A DNA stretch of 64,000 nucleotides from assembly GCF_907163265.1 (NCBI RefSeq), contig NZ_CAJQUM010000001.1, positions 2,046,001 through 2,110,000 on the forward strand, given 5' to 3'. The translations under genes and the position numbers were made by a program. The notes under the pieces are model-generated. The model saw nothing but the letters and a program-made list of their open reading frames with translations. It ran no database searches and was not told where the DNA came from. Below, one piece after another: positions 24,866 to 37,218 of the stretch. Numbering within the stretch: position 1 is the first letter of the stretch; each line of letters starts with the position of its first letter. Source of the stretch: Georgfuchsia toluolica. Its GTDB lineage: Bacteria; Pseudomonadota; Gammaproteobacteria; Burkholderiales; Rhodocyclaceae.

Positions 24866-27014
24866 TGGAAAAGTGCTCTCTGGCTACCCGAAACATCAAG
24901 AGCGCCGACGCACCCCCTTCTGAGCGGTTGGAAATGTTGAGGGACCCTTTGTGCATGATAACAATGTTGCGCGAAACGGCAAGGCCAAGCCCCGTGCCTT
25001 CGCCCACTGGCTTGGTGGTAAAGAAGGGCTCAAACAGCTTTCTTTCGTGATCGGCCGAAATTCCCGGCCCGGTGTCCCTGATGTCGACAGTAATTATCGG
25101 CTCCCCGATGCGAAAGACGTTCCCTTCAGAGCGTTGCAGATCGTGTTCGCTGAAGAGTATCGAGCGCGTTTCGACTTCGATGCTGCCGTCCTGTCCAATG
25201 GCCTGCGCCGCGTTGGAAAGCAGGTTGATCAAAACCTGCAACAGGCGGTCTGGATCAGCATAGATGGGGGGCACCGGATCGATTTGGGTGTTGATCGTTA
25301 TGTTGCGACGCTTCGTCTCATGCTTGACGAATTGAATGGCATTGTCGATTACATGGTTGATATTGGTCGGACGCCGTGCAAACTCTTTCTGCCTGGAAAA
25401 ATCCAGCAGATCCTTGATGACGTGGTCGGCGCGATCAATCGCGGCCCTGACGTCATCAAGAACCGCCCTGCCGCTTTCCTGCGAAAACTGTTTGGCAAGG
25501 TAGTCAACGCCGAAGCGGATAACCGCCAACGGATTCTTGACTTCATGAGCGACACCGGCGGCCAAGCGGCCGACACACTCCAGGCGATCCGCCTCGGCAA
25601 GTGAGTCATGCGCTTTAAGGAGTTCCCGCTCCGTCTCTATCAGCTTGGCGTGTTTCTGTTGCAGCGCTTCCTCTCCCAGCTTGCGCTCGGTGATGTCCTC
25701 CTTGACGGCGATAAAATTGATGATTTCGTCATGTTCGTCTTTTACGGGGGCAATAATTCCATATTCCCAATATAGTTCTCCGCTTTTCCTCCGGTTCTGC
25801 ATCTCACCGCGCCATTCTTTTCCGGATAGCAAGGTGCGCCAGAGGTCCTCATAGACTTCGCGCGGAGTGAGGCCAGACTTGATGATGGCGGGCGTCTTTC
25901 CAATCAGATCTTCTTGCGCATAGCCGGTAGCTTCAATGAATTTCGGGTTCACGTACTCGATATGGCCGTGGATATCCGTTATTACCGTTGCCGCCGGACT
26001 CTGCTCGATGGCCTGGGAGAGCTTGAGCAGTTTCGCTTCTGAATTCCTGCGCTCAGTGATGTCGCGGAATATGCCAAGCAAGGCATCCTTGCCGTTAAAG
26101 CGAATGGGACTGGCCTTGATGTCGACGTAAAACACGGAACCATCCTGGCGCAGTATCGGGATATTCCTGGCGATCTGAACTTCGCCGCGCACCATTCTTT
26201 CGAACGGCTCAATTGCCTGCGGTTGTTCATCCTTGGGATGGATATCCGCGATCCCAAGGTGGATGATCTCTTCTGGCCGGTATCCAAGCATGCGGCAAAT
26301 TTCCGGGTTTCCAAACAGAAACTTGCGGGTTTCGATGTCCGCAACCAGAATACCGTCAATTGCCCCTTCGAAGATAGTGCGTAATTGCTCCGCCGAATCG
26401 CGCACCGATTCTTCTGCGTGCCTGCGTTCAGTGATGTCGCGGGACAACATAATAAAGCGCTTGCTGGATGAACCATTAGTTGCCTTGGGCGAAGTGGAAA
26501 GTTCGAACCAACGATCCCCTTCAGGAAGCTTGAGCTGTATGACCTGGCCCGCTGAATAACCGTCTTTCTGGGCTTCCGCTATTGCCGACATGACTGTTTT
26601 CGCTGCTTCAGGGGGAAGAATCTCGCTGACGCTATGGCCGAGAAGAATATTCTTGTGGGCAGCCAGAAGTGCTGGATCGCGAGCCCAGACGTTGATGTAT
26701 TCACCGTCCTCACCCAGCTCGAAAAGGAGATCCGGGACGGCTTGCAAAGTTGCCGCCAGATCGGCTGCGAGCATGCGTATCTGGTCCCTGGAATAAAGAA
26801 TGGTCGCCGCCAGCAAGGAGGCTACCAGGATTGATATTGCCACCCCGGTCAGCAGATAATCATTTGTAATACGACCAAGCAGTAGTCCCTCCATCAGCAT
26901 AACGATGGCTTCGCTGATAACCAAAGAGGAAACCAGCGTGCTCAGCCAAAGCTGCCAGCCTGGCATGCGCCGGGGGAACGATAGTAACTTGGCGAATGGA
27001 TAGCGTATGTTCAT
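24840..27014 (-). CDS. Membrane PAS-PAS-PAS sensor histidine kinase
   Basis: About 724 residues. Two hydrophobic helices (res ~21-48 and ~54-75) form a membrane hairpin. Three PAS/PAC units follow (ending at DITERRHAEE, DITERRNSEA and DITERKLGEE), then HisKA with H~490 in GVAHEVKNPLAVI, and a HATPase with N box NLLSNAAQAI, G1 DTGPGIS and G2 GEGTGLGLAVS. The third PAS resembles NifL/Aer-like redox PAS domains, but no cofactor residue is certain. The start at 27014 was chosen because hydrophobic and PAS parts follow it; no SD is clear. Confidence 0.88.
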   Translation of the reverse strand: MNIRYPFAKLLSFPRRMPGWQLWLSTLVSSLVISEAIVMLMEGLLLGRITNDYLLTGVAISILVASLLAATILYSRDQIRMLAADLAATLQAVPDLLFELGEDGEYINVWARDPALLAAHKNILLGHSVSEILPPEAAKTVMSAIAEAQKDGYSAGQVIQLKLPEGDRWFELSTSPKATNGSSSKRFIMLSRDITERRHAEESVRDSAEQLRTIFEGAIDGILVADIETRKFLFGNPEICRMLGYRPEEIIHLGIADIHPKDEQPQAIEPFERMVRGEVQIARNIPILRQDGSVFYVDIKASPIRFNGKDALLGIFRDITERRNSEAKLLKLSQAIEQSPAATVITDIHGHIEYVNPKFIEATGYAQEDLIGKTPAIIKSGLTPREVYEDLWRTLLSGKEWRGEMQNRRKSGELYWEYGIIAPVKDEHDEIINFIAVKEDITERKLGEEALQQKHAKLIETERELLKAHDSLAEADRLECVGRLAAGVAHEVKNPLAVIRFGVDYLAKQFSQESGRAVLDDVRAAIDRADHVIKDLLDFSRQKEFARRPTNINHVIDNAIQFVKHETKRRNITINTQIDPVPPIYADPDRLLQVLINLLSNAAQAIGQDGSIEVETRSILFSEHDLQRSEGNVFRIGEPIITVDIRDTGPGISADHERKLFEPFFTTKPVGEGTGLGLAVSRNIVIMHKGSLNISNRSEGGASALLMFRVAREHFSNEKANTGS

Positions 27015-27098
27015 GGCCCATGAAATGAGGGTGATTTGATTTGTATTGCAGATGTTATACACATTCTGCGCCCGGCATTTAACCCGTCCACCGGCAAT

Positions 27099-27938
27099 TC
27101 AATGTCTGCCTTCGGAGAACTGCGCCGGGTGGTAGCGGTTTGCCCAGGCGTCGAACAGGGCGGACAGTTCGGTCAGCCCTTCCTCGATGGCGACCGGCCC
27201 CGGCGTGAGAATGACAGCCGACTTGATCTCGTGCAGCTGTTCATCGCGCACCGCGGGAATCGCGGCCCAGCCGGCGCGGGCGGCGACGCGCTCGGGGCGG
27301 AAGTGCTTGCCGCACCACGAGCCGATGATCATGTCCGGCGCGCGGCGCACGACTTCCTGCGGATCGTCGACGATGCGCTGTTTGGCCGCGGCGAGACTGG
27401 CAAGGTCGGCGAAGACATTCTCGCCGCCGGCGATCTCGAACAAATCCGAAACCCAGCGGATGCCGGAGATCATCGGTTCGTCCCATTCCTCGAAATAGAT
27501 GCGCGGACGGCGGCCACTGCGAACAATGCGTTGGTTCGCCGCGCTGCGGGTCTGCGCGATTTTCGTCTCCAGTTCGCTCACCAGGACGCGCGCGCGTTCC
27601 TCGGCGCCGACCAGCCGGCCGACGGTTTCGACCATCATCAGGATGTCTTCGACGCTGCGCTGGTTGAAGGCATGGACGGCGACGCCGGCCTTGATCAGGT
27701 CGCGGCTGATGTCGGCCTGGAGGTCCGAGAAGGTGAGCACCAGATCGGGTTTTACGGCGAGGATTTTTTCGATGTCGCCGCTGATGAAAGCGAACACCTT
27801 GGGTTTTTCCTTGCGTGCCCGCGCCGGCCGCACGGTGTAGCCGCTGATCCCGACAATACGTTGCTCTTCGCCCAAAGCGTAGAGCACCTCGACCGTTTCC
27901 GTGGTGAGGCAAACGATGCGTTGCGGCAGACGGCTCAT
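27099..27938 (-). CDS. BtuF-like corrinoid-binding protein without signal peptide
   Basis: A 279-residue protein of the periplasmic-binding fold (Peripla_BP_2): RIVCLTTETVEVLYALGEEQ, KPDLVLTFSDLQ, and a FEEWDEPMISGIRWVSDLFE segment typical of BtuF relatives. The N-terminus MSRLPQRIVCL has no export signal, so it is probably cytoplasmic. The start overlaps the stop of btuF (ATGA). A role in intracellular corrinoid handling is possible but unproven. Confidence 0.8.
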   Translation of the reverse strand: MSRLPQRIVCLTTETVEVLYALGEEQRIVGISGYTVRPARARKEKPKVFAFISGDIEKILAVKPDLVLTFSDLQADISRDLIKAGVAVHAFNQRSVEDILMMVETVGRLVGAEERARVLVSELETKIAQTRSAANQRIVRSGRRPRIYFEEWDEPMISGIRWVSDLFEIAGGENVFADLASLAAAKQRIVDDPQEVVRRAPDMIIGSWCGKHFRPERVAARAGWAAIPAVRDEQLHEIKSAVILTPGPVAIEEGLTELSALFDAWANRYHPAQFSEGRH

Positions 27939-28840
27939 TTCCCGTCTCCCTTCGCGGAGGGTCGCTTGCCGCGCGCGGTTTCAAGATGCCGGCAGAGCAT
28001 TTCCGTGCCGTCGAGCAGGCGCGGCGTGTGGCGCTGGATGATGTCGGGGGGAATGAAGTAGAGGTTGTCGCGCGCGACTGCCGTGAGCTGCGGCCAGCGC
28101 CGCCAGTCATCGAGCCATTCCGGCCGCGCCTCGTCCATGCCGCTGGCGACTATGACTTCCGGATTAGCCGCGAGCACGGCTTCCACCGTCACGGTAGGCG
28201 CCATTTGCCGCAGCTGGCCGAAAACGTTCTCGCCGCCGCAAAGACGGATCGCATCGCTGATGATCTGCGTGTTGCCCACGGTCATCAGCGGTTCTTTCCA
28301 TACCTGGTAAAAAATGCGCAGCCTGGGCTGGTTCGAGTAGCGTTCGCGCAGCGCCGCGAGGCGCGCACGAAATGCCGCCGCCGCTCGCGCGCCTGCTTCA
28401 TTGCCCATGAGCTGGCCATAACTTTCGAGGTCATGCGCGACGTCCTCAATGCGATTCGGTTGCGAGAGGTAGACCGGGATGCCAAGCTGACGGATTTTTT
28501 CGATGTGCGCCGGCGTGTTGCCGCTTTGCCATCCGATCACCAGATCGGGTTTGAGCGCAACGATGGCCTCCATGTCGAGGCGCGCATAGCTGCCGATGCG
28601 CGGAACTTTCTTCACCGCCGCTGGGTAGTCGCTGAATTGCACGCTGCCCACCAGCCGTTCGCCGGCGCCTGCCGCCATCAGCGTTTCCGCAATATGCGGG
28701 GAAAGTGCTATCACGCGCTGCGCGGGCTGCCTGAGATGCACCTCGGCGCCGCTATCGTCTTTCACGACGATATCGGCATGCGCGCCAGTGCTGAGGGACA
28801 GTAGCGCTGCAGCAATCAGGAAGGATCGGAAAAAGGCCAT
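27935..28840 (-). CDS. btuF: Periplasmic cobalamin-binding protein BtuF
   Basis: A 301-residue protein with a signal peptide (cleavage after THAHA-like GAHA). The binding-protein fold shows QRVIALSPHIAETLMAAGAG, RIGSYARLDMEAIVALKPDL and FYQVWKEPLMTVGNTQIISD, as in BtuF. It should deliver B12 to BtuCD, encoded about 11 kb away in the riboswitch-led operon. It is divergent from cobQ with 35 bp between them. Confidence 0.88.
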   Translation of the reverse strand: MAFFRSFLIAAALLSLSTGAHADIVVKDDSGAEVHLRQPAQRVIALSPHIAETLMAAGAGERLVGSVQFSDYPAAVKKVPRIGSYARLDMEAIVALKPDLVIGWQSGNTPAHIEKIRQLGIPVYLSQPNRIEDVAHDLESYGQLMGNEAGARAAAAFRARLAALRERYSNQPRLRIFYQVWKEPLMTVGNTQIISDAIRLCGGENVFGQLRQMAPTVTVEAVLAANPEVIVASGMDEARPEWLDDWRRWPQLTAVARDNLYFIPPDIIQRHTPRLLDGTEMLCRHLETARGKRPSAKGDGK

Positions 28841-28875
28841 GGGATAATTGCACTTGAAAGACAGCGGATTCTAAC

Positions 28876-30336
28876 GTGGCAACCACCTCACTCATGGTTC
28901 AGGGATGTACTTCGGACGCCGGCAAGAGCACGCTGGTCGCGGCGCTGTGCCGCATTCTCAAGCGGCGCGGCGTGTGCGTGGCGCCGTTCAAGCCGCAGAA
29001 CATGGCGCTCAACTCGGCGGTCACGGAAGACGGCGGCGAGATCGGCCGCGCCCAGGCGCTGCAGGCGCTGGCCGCGGGACTGGCGCCGCGCATCGACTTC
29101 AACCCGGTGCTGCTGAAACCCGCCACCGACAAGCGCGCGCAAATCATCATCCACGGCCGGGCCATCGATACGCTCGATGCCGTCGCCTATCACGACTACA
29201 AGCGCGTCGCGATGGGGGCGGTGATGGAGTCGTGGCAACGCCTCACGACGCAATATGATTGCGTGATCGTCGAAGGCGCGGGCAGCCCGGCCGAGATCAA
29301 CCTGCGCGACCGCGACATCGCCAACATGGGCTTCGCCGAACTCGCCGATGTGCCCGTGATCCTGATCGCCGACATCGACCGCGGTGGGGTCTTTGCGCAT
29401 TTTGTCGGCACACTCGACCTGCTCTCTGCTTCGGAGCAGGCGCGCGTCAAGGGCTTCGTCATCAACCGCTTTCGCGGCGATATCGCGCTACTTGAACCGG
29501 GCTTGCGCTGGCTCGAAGAACGCACCGGCAAGCCGGTGCTGGGCGTGCTGCCCTATCTGCACGGCCTGTTCCTTGATGCCGAAGATGCCATTGCCACCCA
29601 TGCCGAGACAAAACCGGACGCCAGCCTCAAGGCTGTCGCGCTGGCCTATCCGCGCTGTTCCAACCACAACGATCTCGATCCGCTGCGCCTGCACCCCGAA
29701 GTCGATTTCCACTGGATCGGGCCGGGACAACCAATTCCATCCTGCGACCTGATCGTGCTGCCTGGTTCGAAGGCGGTGCAGGCAGACTTGCACTGGCTGC
29801 GCGCGCAGGGCTGGCACAATGCCATAGAGCGGCATCTGCGCTACGGCGGCAAGCTGATCGGCCTGTGCGGCGGTTACCAGATGCTCGGCCGCGCGCTGCA
29901 TGACCCGAATGGCATCGAAGGCGCGCCGGCCAGCAGCGCCGGGCTGGGCCTGCTCGATTGCGAAACCACGCTCGACGACGAGAAGCAACTGCACAACGTC
30001 AGCGGCAGGCTTGCCTTCGATGGTGCACCGGCGATGACGGGCTATGAAATCCACATGGGCGTGACGCAGGGCCCGGCGCTGGAACGTCCTGCCGTGCGGC
30101 TATCCGACGGGCGCAGTGACGGCGCGATTTCGGCAGACGGACAAATCTTCGGCAGTTATTGCCACGGCCTTTTTGACCACCCCGAGGCGCTTGCGGCGCT
30201 GCTCGAATGGGCCGGCGCAAAACCGGCGGCGCACATAGATTTCGCCGCGCGACGCGAACAGGATATCGAGCGCCTGGCCGATGCGGTGGAAGCAGCAATC
30301 GATTGGGGCAAGCTCAAACTACCGGGGTTTTATTGA
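28876..30336 (+). CDS. cobQ: Cobyric acid synthase CobQ
   Basis: A 486-residue protein, GTG start. The N-terminal synthetase domain begins [20 protein letters not shown] with [11 protein letters not shown]. The C-terminal GATase domain has the nucleophile in [12 protein letters not shown] and a catalytic His in [10 protein letters not shown]. It amidates four side chains of adenosylcobyrinate diamide. Full length and intact. Its substrate is normally the adenosylated corrinoid made by CobO, which is broken in this window. Confidence 0.95.
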   Translation: MATTSLMVQGCTSDAGKSTLVAALCRILKRRGVCVAPFKPQNMALNSAVTEDGGEIGRAQALQALAAGLAPRIDFNPVLLKPATDKRAQIIIHGRAIDTLDAVAYHDYKRVAMGAVMESWQRLTTQYDCVIVEGAGSPAEINLRDRDIANMGFAELADVPVILIADIDRGGVFAHFVGTLDLLSASEQARVKGFVINRFRGDIALLEPGLRWLEERTGKPVLGVLPYLHGLFLDAEDAIATHAETKPDASLKAVALAYPRCSNHNDLDPLRLHPEVDFHWIGPGQPIPSCDLIVLPGSKAVQADLHWLRAQGWHNAIERHLRYGGKLIGLCGGYQMLGRALHDPNGIEGAPASSAGLGLLDCETTLDDEKQLHNVSGRLAFDGAPAMTGYEIHMGVTQGPALERPAVRLSDGRSDGAISADGQIFGSYCHGLFDHPEALAALLEWAGAKPAAHIDFAARREQDIERLADAVEAAIDWGKLKLPGFY

Positions 30337-30370
30337 GCTTTACGGTAATGAATGACAACCGCCTAAAATG

Positions 30371-30462
30371 TCGTCGTCCCCGCGCAGGCGGGGACCCAGA
30401 GGTTTACCCGCAAAGCCCCTGGATTCCCGCTCTGCGTGCCCAATGGGTATTCGCGGGAATGA
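30371..30462. repeat. REP-like palindromic repeat after cobQ
   Basis: Two hairpins: CCCCGC-GCAG-GCGGGG (30378-30393), and ATTCCCGC (30423-30430) with GCGGGAAT (30453-30460). The surrounding GTCGTCCCCGCG...GGGGACCCAG wording is typical of dispersed repeats in many proteobacteria. It may end the cobQ and holin-like transcripts, which converge. Confidence 0.65.
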
Positions 30463-30512
30463 CTAAAGGGAATCCCCGTGGGATGACGTTTCTAAATTAA
30501 CGTATTTCGGTA

Positions 30513-30911
30513 CTAGAGCCAGACGCCGCCCTGCGGCGGTTGCAGCGGCGGCTTGCCGTTGCCGCTGAAGAAAGCGCCGATCAGGAAGCTCAGCACCGAA
30601 ATGAAAATGCTGGCGAAAAAGGCGGTCCAGAAACCGGACACTGTGAAACCCTTCACCAGCGACGACACAAGCAGGATCATCAGCGCATTGATCACGAGCA
30701 GGAACAGGCCGAAGGTCACCAGCGTCAGCGGCAGGGTGAGAAGAATCAGTAATGGCTTGACGATGGCATTGGCAAAGCCGAGCAGCAGGGCGGAAACGAC
30801 CAGCGCCTGCGTGCTGTCAAACCGGATGCCGGTGAAGACGTAACTGCTGACCCATAGCGACAGCGAGGTGATCAGCCACTGGACCAGGAAGGGAATAAAT
30901 GTGTTGAACAT
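30513..30911 (-). CDS. Phage-holin-family (Phage_holin_4_2) membrane protein
   Basis: A 132-residue protein with four hydrophobic helices and the family motifs FDSTQALVVSALLLGFANAI and KPLLILLTLPLTLVTFGLF. The family name is historical; chromosomal members are of unknown function and no phage gene lies nearby. The start at 30911 has GGAGG 10 bp upstream. It directly follows the 112-aa gene below. Confidence 0.85.
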   Translation of the reverse strand: MFNTFIPFLVQWLITSLSLWVSSYVFTGIRFDSTQALVVSALLLGFANAIVKPLLILLTLPLTLVTFGLFLLVINALMILLVSSLVKGFTVSGFWTAFFASIFISVLSFLIGAFFSGNGKPPLQPPQGGVWL

Positions 30912-30913
30912 GT

Positions 30914-31238
30914 TTATTTGGCCTCCTTGGCAATGCGGGCTTCTTCCCATAATGCGCGCGCGAGTGATTTCCACACCGGTCCGCCGTGCGTCAGGATGCC
31001 GTCATCGGCACTGTCCTTCATCACCTTGAGCATCAGTTGCGAAAGCCCGATGAGTTCGAGCATGGCCATGCCCTTATCGCTGCCGGGTGGATGATCGAGT
31101 TGCAGCGTATCGCTGAGCGAGGCCAGCGCATGCCGGGCCAGCTTGCGCACCTCGGCTTCATCGTTCCAGTCGATGCCGAGAATGGCGCCCTTGCGGGCGA
31201 TTTCGGTTTCGAGTTGGGCGGCTTCGACCGCGTAATTT

Positions 31239-31252
<14 letters not shown>
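30914..31252 (-). CDS. Conserved hypothetical protein, 112 aa
   Basis: A soluble acidic protein starting [20 protein letters not shown]. Helix-rich, no recognised motif or signal. AAAGGAAAG lies upstream and its start overlaps the uvrA stop by 14 bp, so it is likely co-transcribed with uvrA. Function unknown. Confidence 0.7.
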
Positions 31253-34106
<2,854 letters not shown>

Positions 34107-34208
34107 GTTCGACGTAAGGTAATCATGCGTTGGATCAGCAAGTGTGCAAAGCGACGCGTTTGACGTCGCGAACCGGCTAATATACCGGCTTTTTCCGTCC
34201 CGTCGTCA

Positions 34209-35621
34209 ATGGATTCCGCGCAAAAACCGACCGCTCGCCTGACCACCCTGGAGTGGCGCGCCACCACATCGCTCGCGCTGATCTTCGCCCTGCGCATGTT
34301 CGGCATGTTTTCCATCCTGCCGGTACTGGCCATCTATGCACGCGACCTGCCCGGCGGCGACAACCAGTTTCTCGTCGGCGTGGCGCTCGGTATCGACGGC
34401 CTCGCCCAGGCCTGCCTGCAGATCCCCTTCGGCCTGCTCTCCGACCGCTTCGGCAGGAAGCGCATGATCTATCTCGGCCTCGCCCTGTTCGCTCTGGGCA
34501 GCTTCCTCGCCGCCAGCGCGACGACCATTCACATGATCATCCTCGGCCGTCTGGTGCAGGGCACTGGCGCGATCTCCGCCGCCGTGATCGCCCTGCTCGC
34601 CGACCTGACGCGCGAGGAACACCGCTCCGCGTCGATGGCGGTGATCGGCATGAGCATCGGCGTCACTTTCGGCGTCTCGATGGTACTCGGGCCAACACTG
34701 AACCACTATATCGGCGTGCCCGGCATCTTCGCGCTGACCGGCGTGCTGGCGCTGCTGGCCCTGCTCGCAGTGCGCTTCATCGTGCCCGCCCCGCTCGCCA
34801 GCCGCGTCCATGGCGACGCCGAGACCGTGCCGGGGCAGCTCAGGGCGGTGTTAAAGAACAGCGAACTGCAACGCCTCAACTTCGGCATCTTCAGCCTGCA
34901 CGCGGCGATGCGTGGACTGTTCGTCGCCGTGCCCTTGCTCCTGCTCAATGTCGGCGGCATGGCGGTAGAAACTCACTGGAAGGTCTATCTGCCGGTCATG
35001 GCGCTCTCCTTTTTCGGCGCCGTACCCGCCATCATCGTCGCCGAAAAATACGCGCGCATGAAACCGGTATTCTGCGGCGCGGTCGGCTTGCTGTTCATCT
35101 CGACCATCCTGATGGCGGTGCTGGTCAACCACTTCGCCGGCATCGTGATCGCGCTGTTCCTGTTCTTCCTCGCCTTCAACCTGCTGGAAGCCACGCTGCC
35201 ATCATTGGTGTCGAAAATCGCGCCGGCCGGGAGCAAGGGCACAGCGATCGGCGTCTATAACACCGGGCAGTTCCTCGGCCTCTTCCTCGGCGGTGCTATC
35301 GGCGGCTTCCTCGCCCAGCACGCCGATTACAGCGCCGTGTTCGCCTTCAGCTCCGGGCTCGGTATCGCCTGGTTCACGATGGCCATCTCGATGCAGAAAC
35401 CGCCCGCGGTGAAGACGCTCATGTTCCATGTCGATGTGAAAAACGCGCAAACGGCGGATGCGCTGGCGGCGGCGCTGGCAAAGTTGCGCGGCGTCACGGA
35501 AGCGGCGGTCTCAGCCGACGAAGGCGTGGCTTATTTGAAGGCCGACCAGCACGACTGGGATGAGGCCGGAGCGCAGGCCTTGATGGCCCGATACAAGATT
35601 GCCCTGGTCATGAAAACCTGA
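34209..35621 (+). CDS. YajR-like MFS transporter with C-terminal ferredoxin-like domain
   Basis: A 470-residue protein: 12 helices (res ~20-395) with the MFS motif A LLSDRFGRKRMIYLG, then a soluble tail (res ~400-470, MFHVDVKNAQTADALAAALA...). That tail fits the YAM domain of YajR, a proton-driven exporter of unknown substrate. Divergent from uvrA with 102 bp between. Confidence 0.85.
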   Translation: MDSAQKPTARLTTLEWRATTSLALIFALRMFGMFSILPVLAIYARDLPGGDNQFLVGVALGIDGLAQACLQIPFGLLSDRFGRKRMIYLGLALFALGSFLAASATTIHMIILGRLVQGTGAISAAVIALLADLTREEHRSASMAVIGMSIGVTFGVSMVLGPTLNHYIGVPGIFALTGVLALLALLAVRFIVPAPLASRVHGDAETVPGQLRAVLKNSELQRLNFGIFSLHAAMRGLFVAVPLLLLNVGGMAVETHWKVYLPVMALSFFGAVPAIIVAEKYARMKPVFCGAVGLLFISTILMAVLVNHFAGIVIALFLFFLAFNLLEATLPSLVSKIAPAGSKGTAIGVYNTGQFLGLFLGGAIGGFLAQHADYSAVFAFSSGLGIAWFTMAISMQKPPAVKTLMFHVDVKNAQTADALAAALAKLRGVTEAAVSADEGVAYLKADQHDWDEAGAQALMARYKIALVMKT

Positions 35622-35628
35622 AGCCTTT

Positions 35629-35913
35629 TCATACGGCGCCAAGGACAAGCAACAGGAACAGCACAACGAGCGAAAACTCCGCCGCGATGGCCATCCAGCA
35701 GGAAATGGACAGGAGAAGATCGTCCAGTTCACGGAAGCGCAGCGACCATATGTACTTCACCAGCGCCAGACGCGGCGCGGCACCGCTTTTCAGGGTAATC
35801 GAGGGCTGGCCCAAGCCGGCCCAGGCCGAGTGGTGCCTGCTTTGCAGGCGGCACAGCAGCCAAGCGCCGTTTACGAGGGAAAACATCAGGACGGCAAGGA
35901 ACGCGAGCATCAT
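35629..35913 (-). CDS. Small membrane protein, two helices, unknown function
   Basis: A 94-residue protein with an N-terminal helix (MMLAFLAVLMFSLVNGAWLL) and a C-terminal one (WMAIAAEFSLVVLFLLLVLG). No family recognised. It converges on the YajR-like gene with 7 bp between the stops. Coding status is likely from the two clean hydrophobic segments. Confidence 0.5.
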   Translation of the reverse strand: MMLAFLAVLMFSLVNGAWLLCRLQSRHHSAWAGLGQPSITLKSGAAPRLALVKYIWSLRFRELDDLLLSISCWMAIAAEFSLVVLFLLLVLGAV

Positions 35914-36045
35914 TTCTGCACCTGCATACGGTTCTTGTGGATAGTCATCAGCATATTCTTGGCCTGGCCCCCTTTACTTCCCTAAGGGGTGGTGAAGCGG
36001 GAATCGATGCCGAGGTATTTCATTGGAATATTGGTGGTACGTCCC

Positions 36046-36115
36046 CTATTATCGCGAAACAGGCGGCGAAGCCGGCTGTTGGAGCGTCCCTCTCGAAGCG
36101 ATTGTTAGACCGCAT
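36046..36115 (-). repeat. Integron attC-like site, 3' half degraded
   Basis: Minus strand: core GTCTAAC (fits RYYYAAC) inside ATGCGGTCTAAC (36104-36115), then TTCGAGAGGGACGCTCCAAC and a 10-bp hairpin AACAGCCGGC-TTC-GCCGCCTGTT (36058-36080, one mismatch), the layout of an attC arm. The closing GTTRRRY core expected on the far side is not seen, so the site looks truncated at about 36046. Confidence 0.65.
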
Positions 36116-37208
36116 TTGTAGTACCAGAAATATCTGCATAGCGGCGCAGCATTGAGCCCCGAAAAACAGCGGCATACAAAGTTGCATAGATCAGTTCGGC
36201 GTCGTCAAACTCGCGCTGAGTCGCTTCGATCCAAGGACGATCAGAGCACGCTCGTCCTGGGTGGACTTGGTTGCGCATTTGTTTCAAGAGCTGCGCCAAG
36301 CCATCAGGCTTAATGGAGAAGGTGGTTGTCTCTATTAAGGGCAGCCACCCAGCATGAAGGCAAACTTGAATTAGATTATCAAAGGACCAACGGGTAAGGG
36401 TACTAGGGTCTTTGGGACGCTGCTTTGAAGGAAGGACTTTCGCGCTTTGAATTGCTTTGGTTTTTGAGCGCAGACACCTCAATAGGAGAAGTCCCTCCAT
36501 TGCTGCTCCTAGCATGGTTACTGCGGCCGTGAAGGCTTTGGCTTGGGCTGCGGCTTTGGCTTCCAATTCGTAGCGCTTTACGGTATCAACTAAAGCAGGG
36601 ATAAGTTCGTCCTTATGAAAAAGGGAGCGGCGCCCCCTTTCTCGCAGTCTTTCAAACTCTCCTTTGTTGCTCGCGAAGAGACTCGCGGCCTCATACCCCT
36701 CCAATTCGTTCAGTGTTTCGATGAACCGCCGGTCTGCTGCTGCAGACCATTCCGAACTTAGCTGACGATACTCAGGTGGGGCGTCTCTTGTCTGCCAGTA
36801 TTGGCTTGGACCTAAGCCGTGCTCCTGTTCGATTTTGCGCATTCCGAATGACATTTGTTCAAGTTCTGGGTATGTCTTGCTGGCGATGCGGCCTTCATGA
36901 ACCCCTTCTACGTAGTGCGCCACCATGAATACATACTCTTGCAGCGAAATTCGACGAGCCAAATACATCACAAATGCGAAATCGATCCACGACTTCGCGG
37001 TGATGGGGTCTTCCCAGTGATTCTTCTGTCGATTTTCGCGTGCCAGCTTTTGCTTCGTTGCTAGGTCAGGCAACACACTGCTTGCCGCTGCTCGTTCCTG
37101 AAGCTCCCGGAATGCCACTTCAATTTTCTTGCGTTGAGCAGGAGAAGTCCTCCGACGAACCAATGGTTTGAGTAAATATCGACGGACGTCAGTGCCACTT
37201 TGTTTCAT
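36105..37208 (-). CDS. Probable integron gene-cassette ORF with HEPN-like C-terminus
   Basis: A 367-residue soluble protein of unknown function. The middle is helix-rich and charged. The C-terminal part (res ~230-345) has AAVTMLGAAMEGLLLLRCL, a W-rich WSFDNLIQVCLHAGWLP and LKQMRNQVHPGRA, resembling HEPN-like families with an RN..H motif. It is tightly bounded by core sites: GTTAGAC lies 3 nt before the ATG, and the stop is inside GTCTAAC. Base composition is lower in GC than the neighbours. Defence or RNA cleavage is possible for HEPN-like proteins, but this is inference. Confidence 0.75.
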   Translation of the reverse strand: MKQSGTDVRRYLLKPLVRRRTSPAQRKKIEVAFRELQERAAASSVLPDLATKQKLARENRQKNHWEDPITAKSWIDFAFVMYLARRISLQEYVFMVAHYVEGVHEGRIASKTYPELEQMSFGMRKIEQEHGLGPSQYWQTRDAPPEYRQLSSEWSAAADRRFIETLNELEGYEAASLFASNKGEFERLRERGRRSLFHKDELIPALVDTVKRYELEAKAAAQAKAFTAAVTMLGAAMEGLLLLRCLRSKTKAIQSAKVLPSKQRPKDPSTLTRWSFDNLIQVCLHAGWLPLIETTTFSIKPDGLAQLLKQMRNQVHPGRACSDRPWIEATQREFDDAELIYATLYAAVFRGSMLRRYADISGTTNAV

Positions 37209-37211
37209 GCG

Positions 37212-37218
37212 GTCTAAC
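37212..37218 (-). repeat. Integron-type core site GTTAGAC at cassette 5' end
   Basis: GTTAGAC fits GTTRRRY and lies directly before the cassette start codon; with the 5 following bases it is the inverted copy of 36104-36115. Just upstream is TGATGT-CT-ACATCA, a possible recombinase arm. Confidence 0.6.

Noticed and set aside
30513-30911. Prophage remnant suggested by the holin-family name
   Set aside because: The family is mostly chromosomal and no phage gene is nearby.
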